A stretch of DNA of 64,000 bases from contig NZ_CP134228.1 of assembly GCF_031656215.1 (NCBI RefSeq), positions 2,685,001-2,749,000 of the forward strand, given 5' to 3'. The notes beneath the pieces were generated by a model. It had not been told where the DNA came from. It was given only the letters and a program-made list of their open reading frames with translations, and did not search any database. Source of the stretch: Mesorhizobium koreense. GTDB taxonomy: Bacteria > Pseudomonadota > Alphaproteobacteria > Rhizobiales > Rhizobiaceae. The position numbers and the translations under genes are program-made. Positions 35,878-46,342 of the stretch are shown here, in pieces (the stretch's first letter is position 1; every line of letters begins with the position of its first letter).

Positions 35878-37002
35878 ATGAAGACACGCGCCGCCGTCGC
35901 CTTTGCCGCAGGCAAGCCGCTGGAGATCATGGAGGTCGATCTCGACGGACCGAGGGAAGGCGAGGTGCTGGTCGAGGTGAAGGCAACCGGCATCTGCCAC
36001 ACCGACGAGTTCACGCTTTCAGGCGCCGATCCGGAAGGGCTGTTCCCTGCGATCCTCGGCCATGAGGGAGCCGGCGTGGTGGTCGATGTCGGCAAGGGCG
36101 TGACGAGCGTGAAGAGGGGCGATCACGTCATCCCGCTCTATACGCCGGAATGCCGGCAGTGCCCCTCCTGCCTGTCGCGCAAGACCAATCTGTGCACCGC
36201 GATCCGCGCCACGCAGGGGCAGGGACTTATGCCCGACGGCACCAGCCGTTTCTCGATCGGCAAGGACAAGATCCACCACTATATGGGCTGCTCGACCTTC
36301 TCCAATTTCACCGTTCTGCCGGAGATCGCGGTAGCGAAGGTCGATCCCGAGGCTCCGTTCGACAAGATCTGCTATATCGGATGCGGGGTGACGACCGGCA
36401 TTGGCGCGGTGATCAACACGGCAAAGGTGGAAGAGGGTGCGACTGCCGCCGTCTTCGGGCTCGGCGGCATCGGGCTGAACGTCATCCAGGGCCTGAGGCT
36501 TGCCGGCGCCGACATGATCATCGGCGTCGATCTCAACAACGACAAGAAGGCGTGGGGCGAGCGCTTCGGCATGACGCATTTCGTCAACCCGAAAGAGGTC
36601 GGCGACGTGGTGGCGCATCTCGTCAACATGACGAAGCGCGGGGCCGACCAGATCGGCGGGGCGGACTACACCTTCGACTGCACCGGCAATGTCACGGTGA
36701 TGCGGCAGGCGCTGGAAGCCAGCCATCGCGGCTGGGGCCAGTCGATCGTGATCGGCGTTGCCGGCGCGGGGCAGGAAATCACGACAAGGCCGTTCCAGCT
36801 TGTCACCGGCCGCGTATGGAAGGGCACTGCCTTTGGTGGTGCGCGAGGCCGTACCGACGTGCCGAAGATCGTCGACTGGTACATGGCAGGCAAGATCGAG
36901 ATCGATCCGATGATCACCCACACGCTGAAACTCGAGGAGATCAATAAGGGGTTCGATCTCATGCATGCCGGCGAGTCGATCCGGAGCGTGGTGGTGTATT
37001 GA
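35878..37002 (+). CDS. frmA: S-(hydroxymethyl)glutathione dehydrogenase (class III alcohol dehydrogenase)
   Basis: 374 residues, the usual length. It oxidises the formaldehyde-glutathione adduct to S-formylglutathione with NAD. Catalytic zinc ligands appear in [12 protein letters not shown] and [10 protein letters not shown]. The four-cysteine structural zinc site is in [17 protein letters not shown], and the cofactor motif is [19 protein letters not shown]. The C-terminus ([20 protein letters not shown]) is characteristic of class III enzymes. No S-formylglutathione hydrolase gene lies next to it. The methyltransferase gene downstream begins 26 bp after the stop. Confidence 0.95.
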   Translation: MKTRAAVAFAAGKPLEIMEVDLDGPREGEVLVEVKATGICHTDEFTLSGADPEGLFPAILGHEGAGVVVDVGKGVTSVKRGDHVIPLYTPECRQCPSCLSRKTNLCTAIRATQGQGLMPDGTSRFSIGKDKIHHYMGCSTFSNFTVLPEIAVAKVDPEAPFDKICYIGCGVTTGIGAVINTAKVEEGATAAVFGLGGIGLNVIQGLRLAGADMIIGVDLNNDKKAWGERFGMTHFVNPKEVGDVVAHLVNMTKRGADQIGGADYTFDCTGNVTVMRQALEASHRGWGQSIVIGVAGAGQEITTRPFQLVTGRVWKGTAFGGARGRTDVPKIVDWYMAGKIEIDPMITHTLKLEEINKGFDLMHAGESIRSVVVY

Positions 37003-37028
37003 GCAAGGGTTCGAAGAGGGAGGAGAAA

Positions 37029-38051
37029 ATGCTGTTTCCAGCGACGATCGCGGGCAGCCTGCCGAAGCCGGGCTGGCTGGCGGAGACCGAAAAGCTCTGG
37101 CCGAAATGGAAGCTCGAGGGCGAAGCGCTGACGCAGGCGCAGCGCGACGCGGCGCTGGTATGGATCAAGCACCAGGAAGATGCCGGGATTTCGGTCGTCA
37201 GCGATGGCGAGCAGTTTCGCCGGCATTTCGTGCATGGTTTCCTGGAGAGCGTCGAAGGCATCGATTGGCAACGCATGACCCGGATGGGCATCCGCAACAA
37301 TCGCTATGAGGCGGACGTACCGACCGTGACCGGCGCAGTCAGGCGCAGCCGCTCTGTTCACCGCGACGAGGCGGCGTTTTGCCGTGCCCATGCCAAGGGC
37401 GGCCTCAAGTTCACGCTGCCCGGCCCGATGACGATCTGCGACACGCTCGCGGACGCGCGTTACGGCAGCCGCGCCGACATGGCGATGGCCTTCGCCGAGA
37501 TCCTGAACGAGGAGGCGCTGGAACTGGAGGCAGCCGGCGTCGATGTCATCCAGTTCGACGAACCGGCCTTCAACGTCTTCATGGACGAGGTCAACGAATG
37601 GGGCGTGGCGGCGCTGGAGCGCGCCGCGCGCGGGCTCAAATGCGCCACCGCCGTGCATATCTGCTACGGCTACGGCATCAAGGCCAATATCGAGTGGAAG
37701 CAGGCGCTTGGCGCCGAATGGCGCCAGTACGAACGCATCTTCCCGGCGCTGAATGCTTCGGCGATAGGCGGGGTCTCACTCGAATGCGCCAACTCGCATG
37801 TGCCGATGTCGCTGATCGGGCTGCTTTCGGACAAGCAGATCCTGGTCGGCGCGATCGATGTAGCGACCGACAGGGTGGAGACGCCCGAAGAGGTCCTGGG
37901 CGTCATCGAGGAGGCGCTGAAATACGCCGATGCCGAACGTATCCAGCCCTGTACAAATTGCGGGCTCGCGCCGCGTTCGCGCGCGATCGCGGAAGCGAAG
38001 CTTATTGCGCTGGGCGCTGGGGCGCGGCTGGCGCGGGAGAAACTCAGGTAG
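37029..38051 (+). CDS. MetE-like (cobalamin-independent methionine synthase C-domain) methyltransferase
   Basis: 340 residues from the ATG at 37029, which GGGAGGAG precedes. It corresponds to the catalytic C-terminal domain of MetE only: GSLPKPGW, VSDGEQFRRHF, QFDEPAFNVF. The zinc ligands are conserved: HIC (His, Cys), the Glu in SLECAN and the Cys in QPCTNCGLAPRS. The N-terminal folate-binding half of full-length MetE (about 750 residues) is absent, as in core MetE proteins that take methyl groups from other donors. Being 26 bp after frmA hints at one-carbon metabolism, for example demethylation of a methylated compound. Donor and acceptor are unknown. Confidence 0.87.
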   Translation: MLFPATIAGSLPKPGWLAETEKLWPKWKLEGEALTQAQRDAALVWIKHQEDAGISVVSDGEQFRRHFVHGFLESVEGIDWQRMTRMGIRNNRYEADVPTVTGAVRRSRSVHRDEAAFCRAHAKGGLKFTLPGPMTICDTLADARYGSRADMAMAFAEILNEEALELEAAGVDVIQFDEPAFNVFMDEVNEWGVAALERAARGLKCATAVHICYGYGIKANIEWKQALGAEWRQYERIFPALNASAIGGVSLECANSHVPMSLIGLLSDKQILVGAIDVATDRVETPEEVLGVIEEALKYADAERIQPCTNCGLAPRSRAIAEAKLIALGAGARLAREKLR

Positions 38052-38074
38052 GTATAGACGGCGCCGGCTGCGGG

Positions 38075-38920
38075 CTATGATATCTCCTGGCCTGTTCCTT
38101 CCGGCCTTCGCCCGCCCGACGCTATGGTAAGGGCGTCGGCGGCTTCGCGCACCTTTGGTGCGAGTTCCCCGATGCGTTCATAAGGTAGCCTGACCGCCGG
38201 GCCGGAGACGGAAAGGCCGGCAATCGCCTCGCCATATTCGTTGAAGATTGGGGCGGCTATGCAGCGCATACCGACGGTGTGCTCCTCGTCGTCCAGTGAC
38301 CAGCCGCGCGCACGGATCGCCTCCAGATCGGCGTGCAGCGCCGGCTGCGTGTCGAGCGTCTTTTCGGTGAAGCGTTCCAGCTTGCGGTGGCCGAGCAGGC
38401 TCCTGACTTCGCAGTCGGGACGGGCTGCGAGGATCGCCTTGCCGATGCCCGAGGCATGCATCGGGCCGCGCCGGCCCGGCCGGAAAAAGGCACGCATCGG
38501 CGCGTGGCTCTCGATCTGTGAGACGAAGACCACGTCGCCTCCATCTTCGATGGCTAGGTTGGCCGTCTCACCGCTCTCCTGCATCAAAGCGGTCAGGAAG
38601 GGGCGGCTGATCGCGCCGAGCTTGCGCTGGCGCAAGAAGCCGTTACCGATCTCGAAAGCCTTTACGCCGATCGTCCACTGGCCCGTTTCCGGGTCGGCGG
38701 CGACCATGCCGTGGCTGGCAAGCGAAGTAAGCAGTCGGTGCGTGGTCGAGGGCGCCATCCCGGCGGCTTCGGCGATATCGGTCAGAAGCGCGCCGTCGCG
38801 GGAAGACACGATCGCCAGCATGTTTAGCGCGCGGTCGAGCACCTGCACCGAGGCGGGCGCGGCATGTTCTCCCGGCTTGCGGCCGCGTCTCGCGCGATGC
38901 GGCTCTGCTGTCTGGTCCAT
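38075..38920 (-). CDS. IclR-family repressor, probably of the gcl operon
   Basis: 281 residues from the ATG at 38920; longer frames upstream cross the operator. The N-terminal winged helix (VQVLDRALNMLAIVSSRDGA, IAEAAGMAPSTTHRLLTSLA) precedes the IclR effector domain (RPFLTALMQESGETANLAIE, GRRGPMHASGIGKAILAARP, then YGEAIAGLSVSGPAVRLP). It is divergent from gcl, and an IclR-box palindrome lies between them, as in AllR or IclR control of glyoxylate genes. I infer that it represses gcl-hyi-glxR until an inducer such as glyoxylate or allantoin binds. It could also repress itself. Confidence 0.92.
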   Translation of the reverse strand: MDQTAEPHRARRGRKPGEHAAPASVQVLDRALNMLAIVSSRDGALLTDIAEAAGMAPSTTHRLLTSLASHGMVAADPETGQWTIGVKAFEIGNGFLRQRKLGAISRPFLTALMQESGETANLAIEDGGDVVFVSQIESHAPMRAFFRPGRRGPMHASGIGKAILAARPDCEVRSLLGHRKLERFTEKTLDTQPALHADLEAIRARGWSLDDEEHTVGMRCIAAPIFNEYGEAIAGLSVSGPAVRLPYERIGELAPKVREAADALTIASGGRRPEGTGQEIS

Positions 38921-39009
38921 TTCCGTCCCGGCCTTGTTCGTTTCTCCCTTACACCACCGGCATGGATGGCGGACAAGGGCATCCGTTCGGCAAAACTTGA
39001 AGATCATTA

Positions 39010-39036
39010 TTTCCATACCATGGAAATAGTTTCCAT
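39010..39036. promoter_or_regulatory. IclR-type operator with three half-sites
   Basis: Three half-sites TTTCCAT / ATGGAAA / TTTCCAT start at 39010, 39020 and 39030, exactly 10 bp apart, forming two overlapping palindromes. The right one, TGGAAATAGTTTCCA (39021-39035), differs from the known E. coli IclR box TGGAAATNATTTCCA at one base. It lies 61 bp before gcl and 90 bp before the divergent iclR-type gene, the expected position for a repressor site serving both. Confidence 0.8.
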
Positions 39037-39096
39037 TTAATGCTTTTCAAACGACAAGGAAGAGCTAAGATCGAGGCAACCAGGATGGAGGTCGCC

Positions 39097-40887
<1,791 letters not shown>

Positions 40888-40978
40888 GTAAACCTCGGAG
40901 GAGGAGGGGAGCCGCGGCGGCCACCGTTCAAGGCGGCGCCGCGGCTCGCACAATTTCTTGGATCAATGGAGACCTGGG

Positions 40979-41773
40979 ATGCCGAAATTCAACGCCAATC
41001 TGACGATGCTTTTCACCGAGGTGCCGGTCCTTCAGCGCTTTGCGCGTGCCCGCAAGGCGGGCTTCGAGGCGGTGGAGTTCCTTTTCCCCTACGAGTTCGA
41101 GAAAGATGCCGTGCGGCAGGCTCTTTTCGAGAACGGGTTGAAGCAGGTGCTGTTCAACCTGCCGGCAGGTGACTGGGCGGCGGGTGAGAGGGGAATTGCG
41201 ATCCTGCCCGACCGGACCGAGGAATTCCGGCGCGGCGTCGCCTTGGCCGTCGAATACGCAGAAGTGCTCGGTTGCCGGCAGATAAACTGCCTTTCGGGCG
41301 TCGCGCCGGAAGGAGTGGCGGCCGAGATGCTGCACGAGACCTTCATCGGCAATCTGCGCCATGCGGCAGGCGAACTGAAGAAACACGGCATCCGGCTGCT
41401 CATAGAGCCGATCAACCGTTACGACATTCCGGGCTTCTTCCTGAACACGGTCGAGCAGGCCGACGCAATCATCAACGAGGTCGGCAGCGACAATCTCTTC
41501 ATCCAGTACGATCTCTACCACCAGCACCGGACGCGGGGCGAGTTGATCGGCACGTACCAGCGGTACAAGGACCGCATCGCTCATATCCAGCTTGCCGATA
41601 ATCCGGGCCGCAACGAGCCGGGGACGGGGGAGATCAACTACGATTTCGTCTTCGCCGCGCTCGACGCAGCAGGCTACGACGGCTGGATCGGCTGCGAATA
41701 CAAGCCGAAGACAACCACGGAAGAGGGACTAGGCTGGCTTAGAAGGGCGGAGAAGGCGAGGGCGGCCGCGTAG
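40979..41773 (+). CDS. hyi: Hydroxypyruvate isomerase
   Basis: 264 residues, GGAG nine bases before the ATG, 91 bp after gcl. It interconverts hydroxypyruvate and tartronate semialdehyde. This is a TIM-barrel isomerase: FNANLTMLFTEVP at the start, LLIEPINRYDIPGFFLNT (catalytic Glu), IQYDLYHQHRTRGEL and the second Glu in GWIGCEYKP. Length and motifs agree with E. coli Hyi. It lies between gcl and glxR as in the classical glyoxylate operon. Confidence 0.95.
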   Translation: MPKFNANLTMLFTEVPVLQRFARARKAGFEAVEFLFPYEFEKDAVRQALFENGLKQVLFNLPAGDWAAGERGIAILPDRTEEFRRGVALAVEYAEVLGCRQINCLSGVAPEGVAAEMLHETFIGNLRHAAGELKKHGIRLLIEPINRYDIPGFFLNTVEQADAIINEVGSDNLFIQYDLYHQHRTRGELIGTYQRYKDRIAHIQLADNPGRNEPGTGEINYDFVFAALDAAGYDGWIGCEYKPKTTTEEGLGWLRRAEKARAAA

Positions 41774-41835
41774 GTGTGCGGCAAAGGCTAGGACAACGCC
41801 GACATTCAATTTTCAAATCCAGACAGGATAGTCAC

Positions 41836-42720
41836 ATGACCACGATTGGTTTCATCGGCCTCGGCATCATGGGAACGCCGATGGCGCTTAATCTCCAGAA
41901 AGCCGGGCATTCGCTTACCACCTCCAAGCATCGCAAGGCGCCGGCGAAGGAACTGCTCGACGGCGGGCTGAAGGTGCTCGACACGCCGGCGGACGTGGCG
42001 AAGGCTGCCGAAATCGTCATCCTGATGTTGCCCGACACGCCGCAGGTGAAGGACGTGCTCTTCGCTGAAAACGGAGTCGCTTCAGGGCTTTCGGAAGGAA
42101 AGCTGGTGATCGACATGAGCTCGATCTCGCCGATCGAAACCAAGGCGTTCGCCAGGAAAATCCGCGATCTCGGCGCCGAATATGTCGACGCGCCGGTGTC
42201 GGGCGGCGAGGTCGGCGCCAAGGCGGCGACGCTCACCATCATGGCGGGCGGGTCGCAGGCGGCGTTCGAACGCGCAAAGCCCTTGTTCGAACTGATGGGC
42301 AAGAACATCACGCTGGTCGGCGATTGCGGCGACGGTCAGGTGGCCAAGGTGGCGAACCAGATCATCGTCGCGCTCAATATCGCTGCGGTTTCGGAAGCGC
42401 TGGTCTTCGCCGCCAAGGCGGGCGCCGATCCGGCCAGGGTACGCTCGGCGCTGATGGGCGGGTTCGCGTCCTCGCGTATTCTCGAAGTCCATGGCGAGCG
42501 GATGATCAAGCGCACTTTCGATCCAGGTTTCCGCATCGAGCTTCACCAGAAGGATCTGAATCTGGCGCTGGAAGGCGCGCGGGGGCTAAGTCTTGCATTG
42601 CCGAACACGGCCTCGACCCAGCAGCTTTTCCACTCGATGGTGGCGAACGGGGAGGGTGGGCTCGATCATTCCGGCCTCGTCCGCGCGCTGGAGCGACTGG
42701 CGAACCACACCGTCGCATGA
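41836..42720 (+). CDS. glxR: 2-hydroxy-3-oxopropionate (tartronate semialdehyde) reductase
   Basis: 294 residues from the ATG at 41836 (AGGATA upstream). It reduces tartronate semialdehyde to glycerate with NAD(P)H, completing glyoxylate conversion. The Rossmann motif is GFIGLGIMGTPMALNL, the substrate loop is DAPVSGGEVGAKAATLTIMA and the catalytic lysine lies in QVAKVANQIIVALN. It ends the gcl operon and is followed at once by a strong hairpin. Confidence 0.95.
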   Translation: MTTIGFIGLGIMGTPMALNLQKAGHSLTTSKHRKAPAKELLDGGLKVLDTPADVAKAAEIVILMLPDTPQVKDVLFAENGVASGLSEGKLVIDMSSISPIETKAFARKIRDLGAEYVDAPVSGGEVGAKAATLTIMAGGSQAAFERAKPLFELMGKNITLVGDCGDGQVAKVANQIIVALNIAAVSEALVFAAKAGADPARVRSALMGGFASSRILEVHGERMIKRTFDPGFRIELHQKDLNLALEGARGLSLALPNTASTQQLFHSMVANGEGGLDHSGLVRALERLANHTVA

Positions 42721-42721
42721 A

Positions 42722-42760
42722 CGAACGATCTGCCGAAGTGTGACGTCGGCAGATCGTTCG
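42722..42760 (+). terminator. Terminator-like hairpin after glxR
   Basis: Perfect 15-bp arms (CGAACGATCTGCCGA and its complement) around a 9-base loop start one base after the glxR stop codon. There is no T-run after it, so it may be a Rho-dependent or RNA-protecting 3' structure. It marks the end of the gcl operon. Confidence 0.55.
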
Positions 42761-42767
42761 GGCGGCA

Positions 42768-42791
42768 AGATAGTTTGAGACAAAACTATCT
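42768..42791. promoter_or_regulatory. Putative MarR operator upstream of the marR-type gene
   Basis: 24-bp palindrome of form AGATARTTT-N7-AAYTATCT, extended here to 13-bp arms (42764-42776 and 42783-42795). It lies 106 bp before the MarR start. The same 24-bp form recurs at 45157 ahead of the TRAP genes. Size and symmetry suit a MarR dimer. Confidence 0.7.
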
Positions 42792-42897
42792 TGCCGTGGC
42801 ATACCCTATCCGATAATGTAGTGTGCGATCTGGGGCGCTCCTTCATGGACGCCGGCGCGCGGAGCGGACAGGCTCCGGCATTACGGAGAGGGAGCGG

Positions 42898-43413
42898 ATG
42901 AGGTCGCGGACCGCGACGCCCGGAAGCGTTTCCAAGGCAGTCCCGAAACGAGCCGACGATGGCGGCTCCGCGGTGAAGTCGAAGGATTTCAGCCTCGGTC
43001 TTCTGGAGGACCGTATCGGCTTCCATTTGAGGCTTGCCCAGAACGCATCCTTCAAGGCGTTCAAAAAGAAAACCGGCGAGGCGGATCTGAAGCCGGGCTG
43101 GTTCGCCGTGCTCAGCCTCATCCACGACAATCCGGGTATCACGCCGCTGGTGCTGAGCCGCGCCAGCGGCCGCGACAAGTCGACCATCACGCCGGTGTTG
43201 CGCGACCTCTTGCGCAATCACCTGATCGAGCGGCAGACGGTGCCGGCCGACAAGCGCAGCTATACGCTGTCGCTGACGAGGGCAGGCAAAGCCAGGCTCG
43301 CGGAACTCACGGCGCATGCGGAAGCGCATGACCGGGTTCTGGACGAGATCGTGGGAGAGGGCCGGCCGGAATTGCTGCGCCTCCTGCGCCTTATCATCGC
43401 CTCCCTCGACTGA
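42898..43413 (+). CDS. MarR-family transcriptional regulator
   Basis: 171 residues from the ATG at 42898, with GAGAGGGAG upstream; a longer frame from 42823 lacks support. Winged-helix MarR fold: LEDRIGFHLRLAQNASFKAF, then the recognition region LVLSRASGRDKSTITPVLRD and the wing ERQTVPADKRSYTLSLTRAG. It probably binds the palindromes at 42768 and 45157 and senses a small aromatic or carboxylate ligand. Its stop codon touches the start of the TPP-enzyme gene (TGAATG). Confidence 0.9.
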   Translation: MRSRTATPGSVSKAVPKRADDGGSAVKSKDFSLGLLEDRIGFHLRLAQNASFKAFKKKTGEADLKPGWFAVLSLIHDNPGITPLVLSRASGRDKSTITPVLRDLLRNHLIERQTVPADKRSYTLSLTRAGKARLAELTAHAEAHDRVLDEIVGEGRPELLRLLRLIIASLD

Positions 43414-45147
43414 ATGGATTACGGGCCGCCGATGTACACAGCCAGTACCGCTTTTCTCGAAGCCCTGACCGAGGCCGGCGTTTCCTATATCTTCGCCAAT
43501 TTCGGCAGCGACCATCCGGCGCTGATCGAGGCGATCGCCGAGGCGAGGGCGCATGGAAGGCGCATACCCGCGATCATCACCTGTCCCAACGAGATGGCCG
43601 GCATGAGCGCGGCGCAGGGCTATGCCCAGGTCTCCGGACAGCCACAGGCGGTGATCGTGCATGTCGAATGCGGAACCCAGTCGCTGGCAGGTGCCGTCCA
43701 TAACGCGGCCAAGGGACGGGCGCCGATGCTGGTCTTCGCCGGTGCATCGCCCTTCACGCAGGAAGGCGAGATGCGCGGCAGCCGCAACGAGTTCATCCAG
43801 TGGATCCAGGATGTGCCGGACCAGCGCAGCATCGTGCGCGGCTACATGAAATACGAAAACGAGTTTCGTACCGGCAAAAACATCAAGCAGATGGTGCATC
43901 GCGCTCTGCAGTTCGCCATGAGCGAACCGAAAGGGCCGGTCTATCTCGTCGGTGCGCGCGAGGTGATGGAAGAGGAACTGACGGACGCAGTTTCGATCGA
44001 CATGGCGAGGTGGCGCCCGGTGGAGCCTGCCGCGCTTCCTCAGGAGGGGGTCGAGCAAATGCTCGCGGCCTTCGCTCAGGCGCGCCGGCCCCTGGTGGTG
44101 ACGTCCTATCTTGGCCGCAATCCCGATGCGGTGGCCGAACTGGTGCGCTTCTGCGAGAATGTCGGCGCGGGCGTGCATGAATCGGTGCCGAGCGCGATGA
44201 ACTTCCCGCACGACCACGATCTCTATCTTGGCAACCAGTGGAACGAGCCGCACCAGAACGAGGCTCTGGGCGAGGCGGACTGCATTCTTGTCATCGACAG
44301 CGACGTGCCGTGGATCCCGACGATCAGCCGGCCGGCCGGGGGCGTGCCGATCTTCCACATCGACGTCGATCCCCTGAAGGAGAAGATGCCGCTCTGGTAT
44401 ATCGGCGCGGAACACTCCTTTCGCGCCGATGCGGCGACCGCCTTGGGTCAACTCAACGATGTGCTCGCCGTGCGGCCTTTCGACGGCGCGCGGGTTGCCG
44501 AGCGGCGCAGTCGTTTCGCGGCGAAAAGCAAGGCGCGGCGTGAGCGGCTTGCTACGCTCGAAACCGGAAGCAATGGGGTCATCACGCCGGAATTCCTGAC
44601 GGCGGCGGTGCGCCGGCATATCGACGACGATACGATCGTTCTCAACGAGGGCATCACCAACTATCCGGCGGTCTCCAATCATATGGCGATGACGCGGCCG
44701 GGCTCGATCTTCGCCAGCGGCGGCGGTTCGCTCGGCTGGAACGGTGGGGCGGCCTTCGGCGCCAAGCTGGCGGCGCCCGACAAGACGGTCGTCGCGCTGA
44801 CCGGCGACGGGTCCTACATGTTTTCCATCCCGTCTTCCGTGCATTGGATGGCGGCGAAATACGGCGCGCCCTTCCTACAGGTGGTCTACAATAATCGCGG
44901 CTGGAAAGCGCCGCGCTTTTCCGCGCTCGGCGTGCATCCCGACGGCTATGCCAGCCGCGCCAACGACCTCGACCTCTCTTTCGATCCGTCGCCCGACTAT
45001 GCCGGCATCGCGAAAGCCGCGGGCGGCGCTTATGCGCGCAAGGTGGAGCGGCCGGAGGAGGTGGAAGAAGCAGTCGCCGAGGCGCTCCGGGTAGTGCGCG
45101 AAGAGAAGCGCTCGGCGGTGCTGGATGTGTGGCTGCAACATGGGTGA
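43414..45147 (+). CDS. TPP-dependent enzyme of the acetolactate synthase/benzoylformate decarboxylase group
   Basis: 577 residues from the ATG directly after the marR stop; an alternative ATG is at 43432. The activating glutamate is E60 (CPNEMAGMSAAQGYA), unlike Gcl, so it works as a normal decarboxylase, carboligase or lyase. The TPP/Mg site is LTGDGSYMFS...YNNRGW. The middle domain binds no obvious FAD. It is not close enough to any family I know to name the substrate; benzoylformate-, phosphonopyruvate- or oxalyl-CoA-decarboxylase-like roles are possible. Position between marR and a TRAP transporter suggests it acts on the imported 2-oxo acid. Confidence 0.85.
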   Translation: MDYGPPMYTASTAFLEALTEAGVSYIFANFGSDHPALIEAIAEARAHGRRIPAIITCPNEMAGMSAAQGYAQVSGQPQAVIVHVECGTQSLAGAVHNAAKGRAPMLVFAGASPFTQEGEMRGSRNEFIQWIQDVPDQRSIVRGYMKYENEFRTGKNIKQMVHRALQFAMSEPKGPVYLVGAREVMEEELTDAVSIDMARWRPVEPAALPQEGVEQMLAAFAQARRPLVVTSYLGRNPDAVAELVRFCENVGAGVHESVPSAMNFPHDHDLYLGNQWNEPHQNEALGEADCILVIDSDVPWIPTISRPAGGVPIFHIDVDPLKEKMPLWYIGAEHSFRADAATALGQLNDVLAVRPFDGARVAERRSRFAAKSKARRERLATLETGSNGVITPEFLTAAVRRHIDDDTIVLNEGITNYPAVSNHMAMTRPGSIFASGGGSLGWNGGAAFGAKLAAPDKTVVALTGDGSYMFSIPSSVHWMAAKYGAPFLQVVYNNRGWKAPRFSALGVHPDGYASRANDLDLSFDPSPDYAGIAKAAGGAYARKVERPEEVEEAVAEALRVVREEKRSAVLDVWLQHG

Positions 45148-45156
45148 GGCGAGGTT

Positions 45157-45180
45157 AGATAATTTACTTGTTAATTATCT
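45157..45180. promoter_or_regulatory. Putative MarR operator upstream of dctP
   Basis: 24-bp palindrome AGATARTTT-N7-AAYTATCT with perfect 8-bp arms, 115 bp before the dctP start and just after the TPP-enzyme stop. It is matched in length and arms by the site at 42768. Confidence 0.7.
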
Positions 45181-45295
45181 TCGGTCTGCTACCGTGCGGA
45201 TCGGAGGTAATGGGAGGGCCGGAGTCAGCTGACGACGCCGGCTGAATGCTGGAAGTCGCGTCTTCGCGGCTCCGGGCAATAGAGGAGGAGAACAG

Positions 45296-46342
45296 ATGTT
45301 GAAACGCAGGCAATTTCTAGTTTCGGCGGCGGCGATGCTTGCCGCTCCGGCCGTCATCGGAAAGGCACGCGCGGCCGACCCTGAGGTGACGCTCAAACTG
45401 CACCACTTCCTCGGGCCGAAATCGCCCGCTCAGGTCAAAATGCTGCAACCGTGGGTGCAGGCGATCCAGGACGAGTCGAAGGGGCGGGTCAAGATCGACA
45501 TCTATCCGTCCATGTCGCTCGGTGGCTCGCCGCCCCAGCTCTTCCGCCAGGTGGCGGACGGCATCGTCGACATCGTCTGGACAGTGAACGGCTATACGCC
45601 GGGCCTCTTCCCGCGCTCGGAAGCGTTCGAACTGCCGACCGTCTTCACCAACGACATCGTGGCGACGAACCTCGCCATGCGCGCCATGTTCGACGAATAT
45701 CTCGCCGAGGAATACAAGGCCGTGCACGTACTCTTCAACCACGTCCATGCCGGGCAGGGCATCCACATGGCCGAGGCGCCGGTGCATACGCCGGACGACA
45801 CCAAGGGCAAGAAACTGCGCGTTCCCGGCCCGACTGGCAATGCCGTCGTCGAGGCGCTGGGCGCGACGCCCGTGACCATGCCGGTGCCGGACCTGCCGCA
45901 GGCGCTGACGACGCATGTCGTCGACGGCGCGCTGGTGCCGTGGGAGATCATCCCCGCCCTGCAGCTTCAGGAATCGACCAAGTACCAGATCGAGGGGCCG
46001 GACAATAACCGTTTCGGCAACACCACCTTCCAGGTGTCGATGAACAAGGCGCGCTGGGAAGGATTGCCGGACGATCTGAAGGAAGCCTTCGACAAGCATT
46101 GCGGCGAGGACTGGCTGCGCGAAGTCGCGCGCATCTGGCGCGAGGACGACGACGAAGGCATCAAGATGGCTGTCGATAGCGGCAATGAGCACATCGTTCT
46201 CACGCAGGAACAGATGGACGCCTTCAACAAAGTGCTTGCGCCCGTGGTCGACAAATGGATCGCCGCCCACGCGAATGCCGGCTTCGACGCCAAGGCGCTC
46301 GTCGAGGCGGCCAGAAAGACCATCGCGGCGAAGAAGGCGTGA
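45296..46342 (+). CDS. dctP: TRAP transporter substrate-binding protein (DctP type)
   Basis: 348 residues. A Tat-like leader (MLKRRQFLVSAAAMLAAPAV, ending ARA) exports it to the periplasm, where it binds the substrate for the DctQM permease. DctP features: LHHFLGPKSPAQ, GRVKIDIYPSMSLGGSP, LRVPGPTGNAVVEALGATPV and VDGALVPWEII. The arginine in LRVPG is in the place of the carboxylate-binding Arg of the family, pointing to an organic acid ligand. The stop overlaps the dctQ start. Likely under MarR control through the palindrome upstream. Confidence 0.92.
   Translation: MLKRRQFLVSAAAMLAAPAVIGKARAADPEVTLKLHHFLGPKSPAQVKMLQPWVQAIQDESKGRVKIDIYPSMSLGGSPPQLFRQVADGIVDIVWTVNGYTPGLFPRSEAFELPTVFTNDIVATNLAMRAMFDEYLAEEYKAVHVLFNHVHAGQGIHMAEAPVHTPDDTKGKKLRVPGPTGNAVVEALGATPVTMPVPDLPQALTTHVVDGALVPWEIIPALQLQESTKYQIEGPDNNRFGNTTFQVSMNKARWEGLPDDLKEAFDKHCGEDWLREVARIWREDDDEGIKMAVDSGNEHIVLTQEQMDAFNKVLAPVVDKWIAAHANAGFDAKALVEAARKTIAAKKA

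Noticed and set aside
42586-44844. 752-codon minus-strand open frame across glxR end, marR and the TPP gene
   Set aside because: It runs through three well-supported plus-strand genes and two palindromes; composition is Arg/His/Asp-rich as in antisense shadows.
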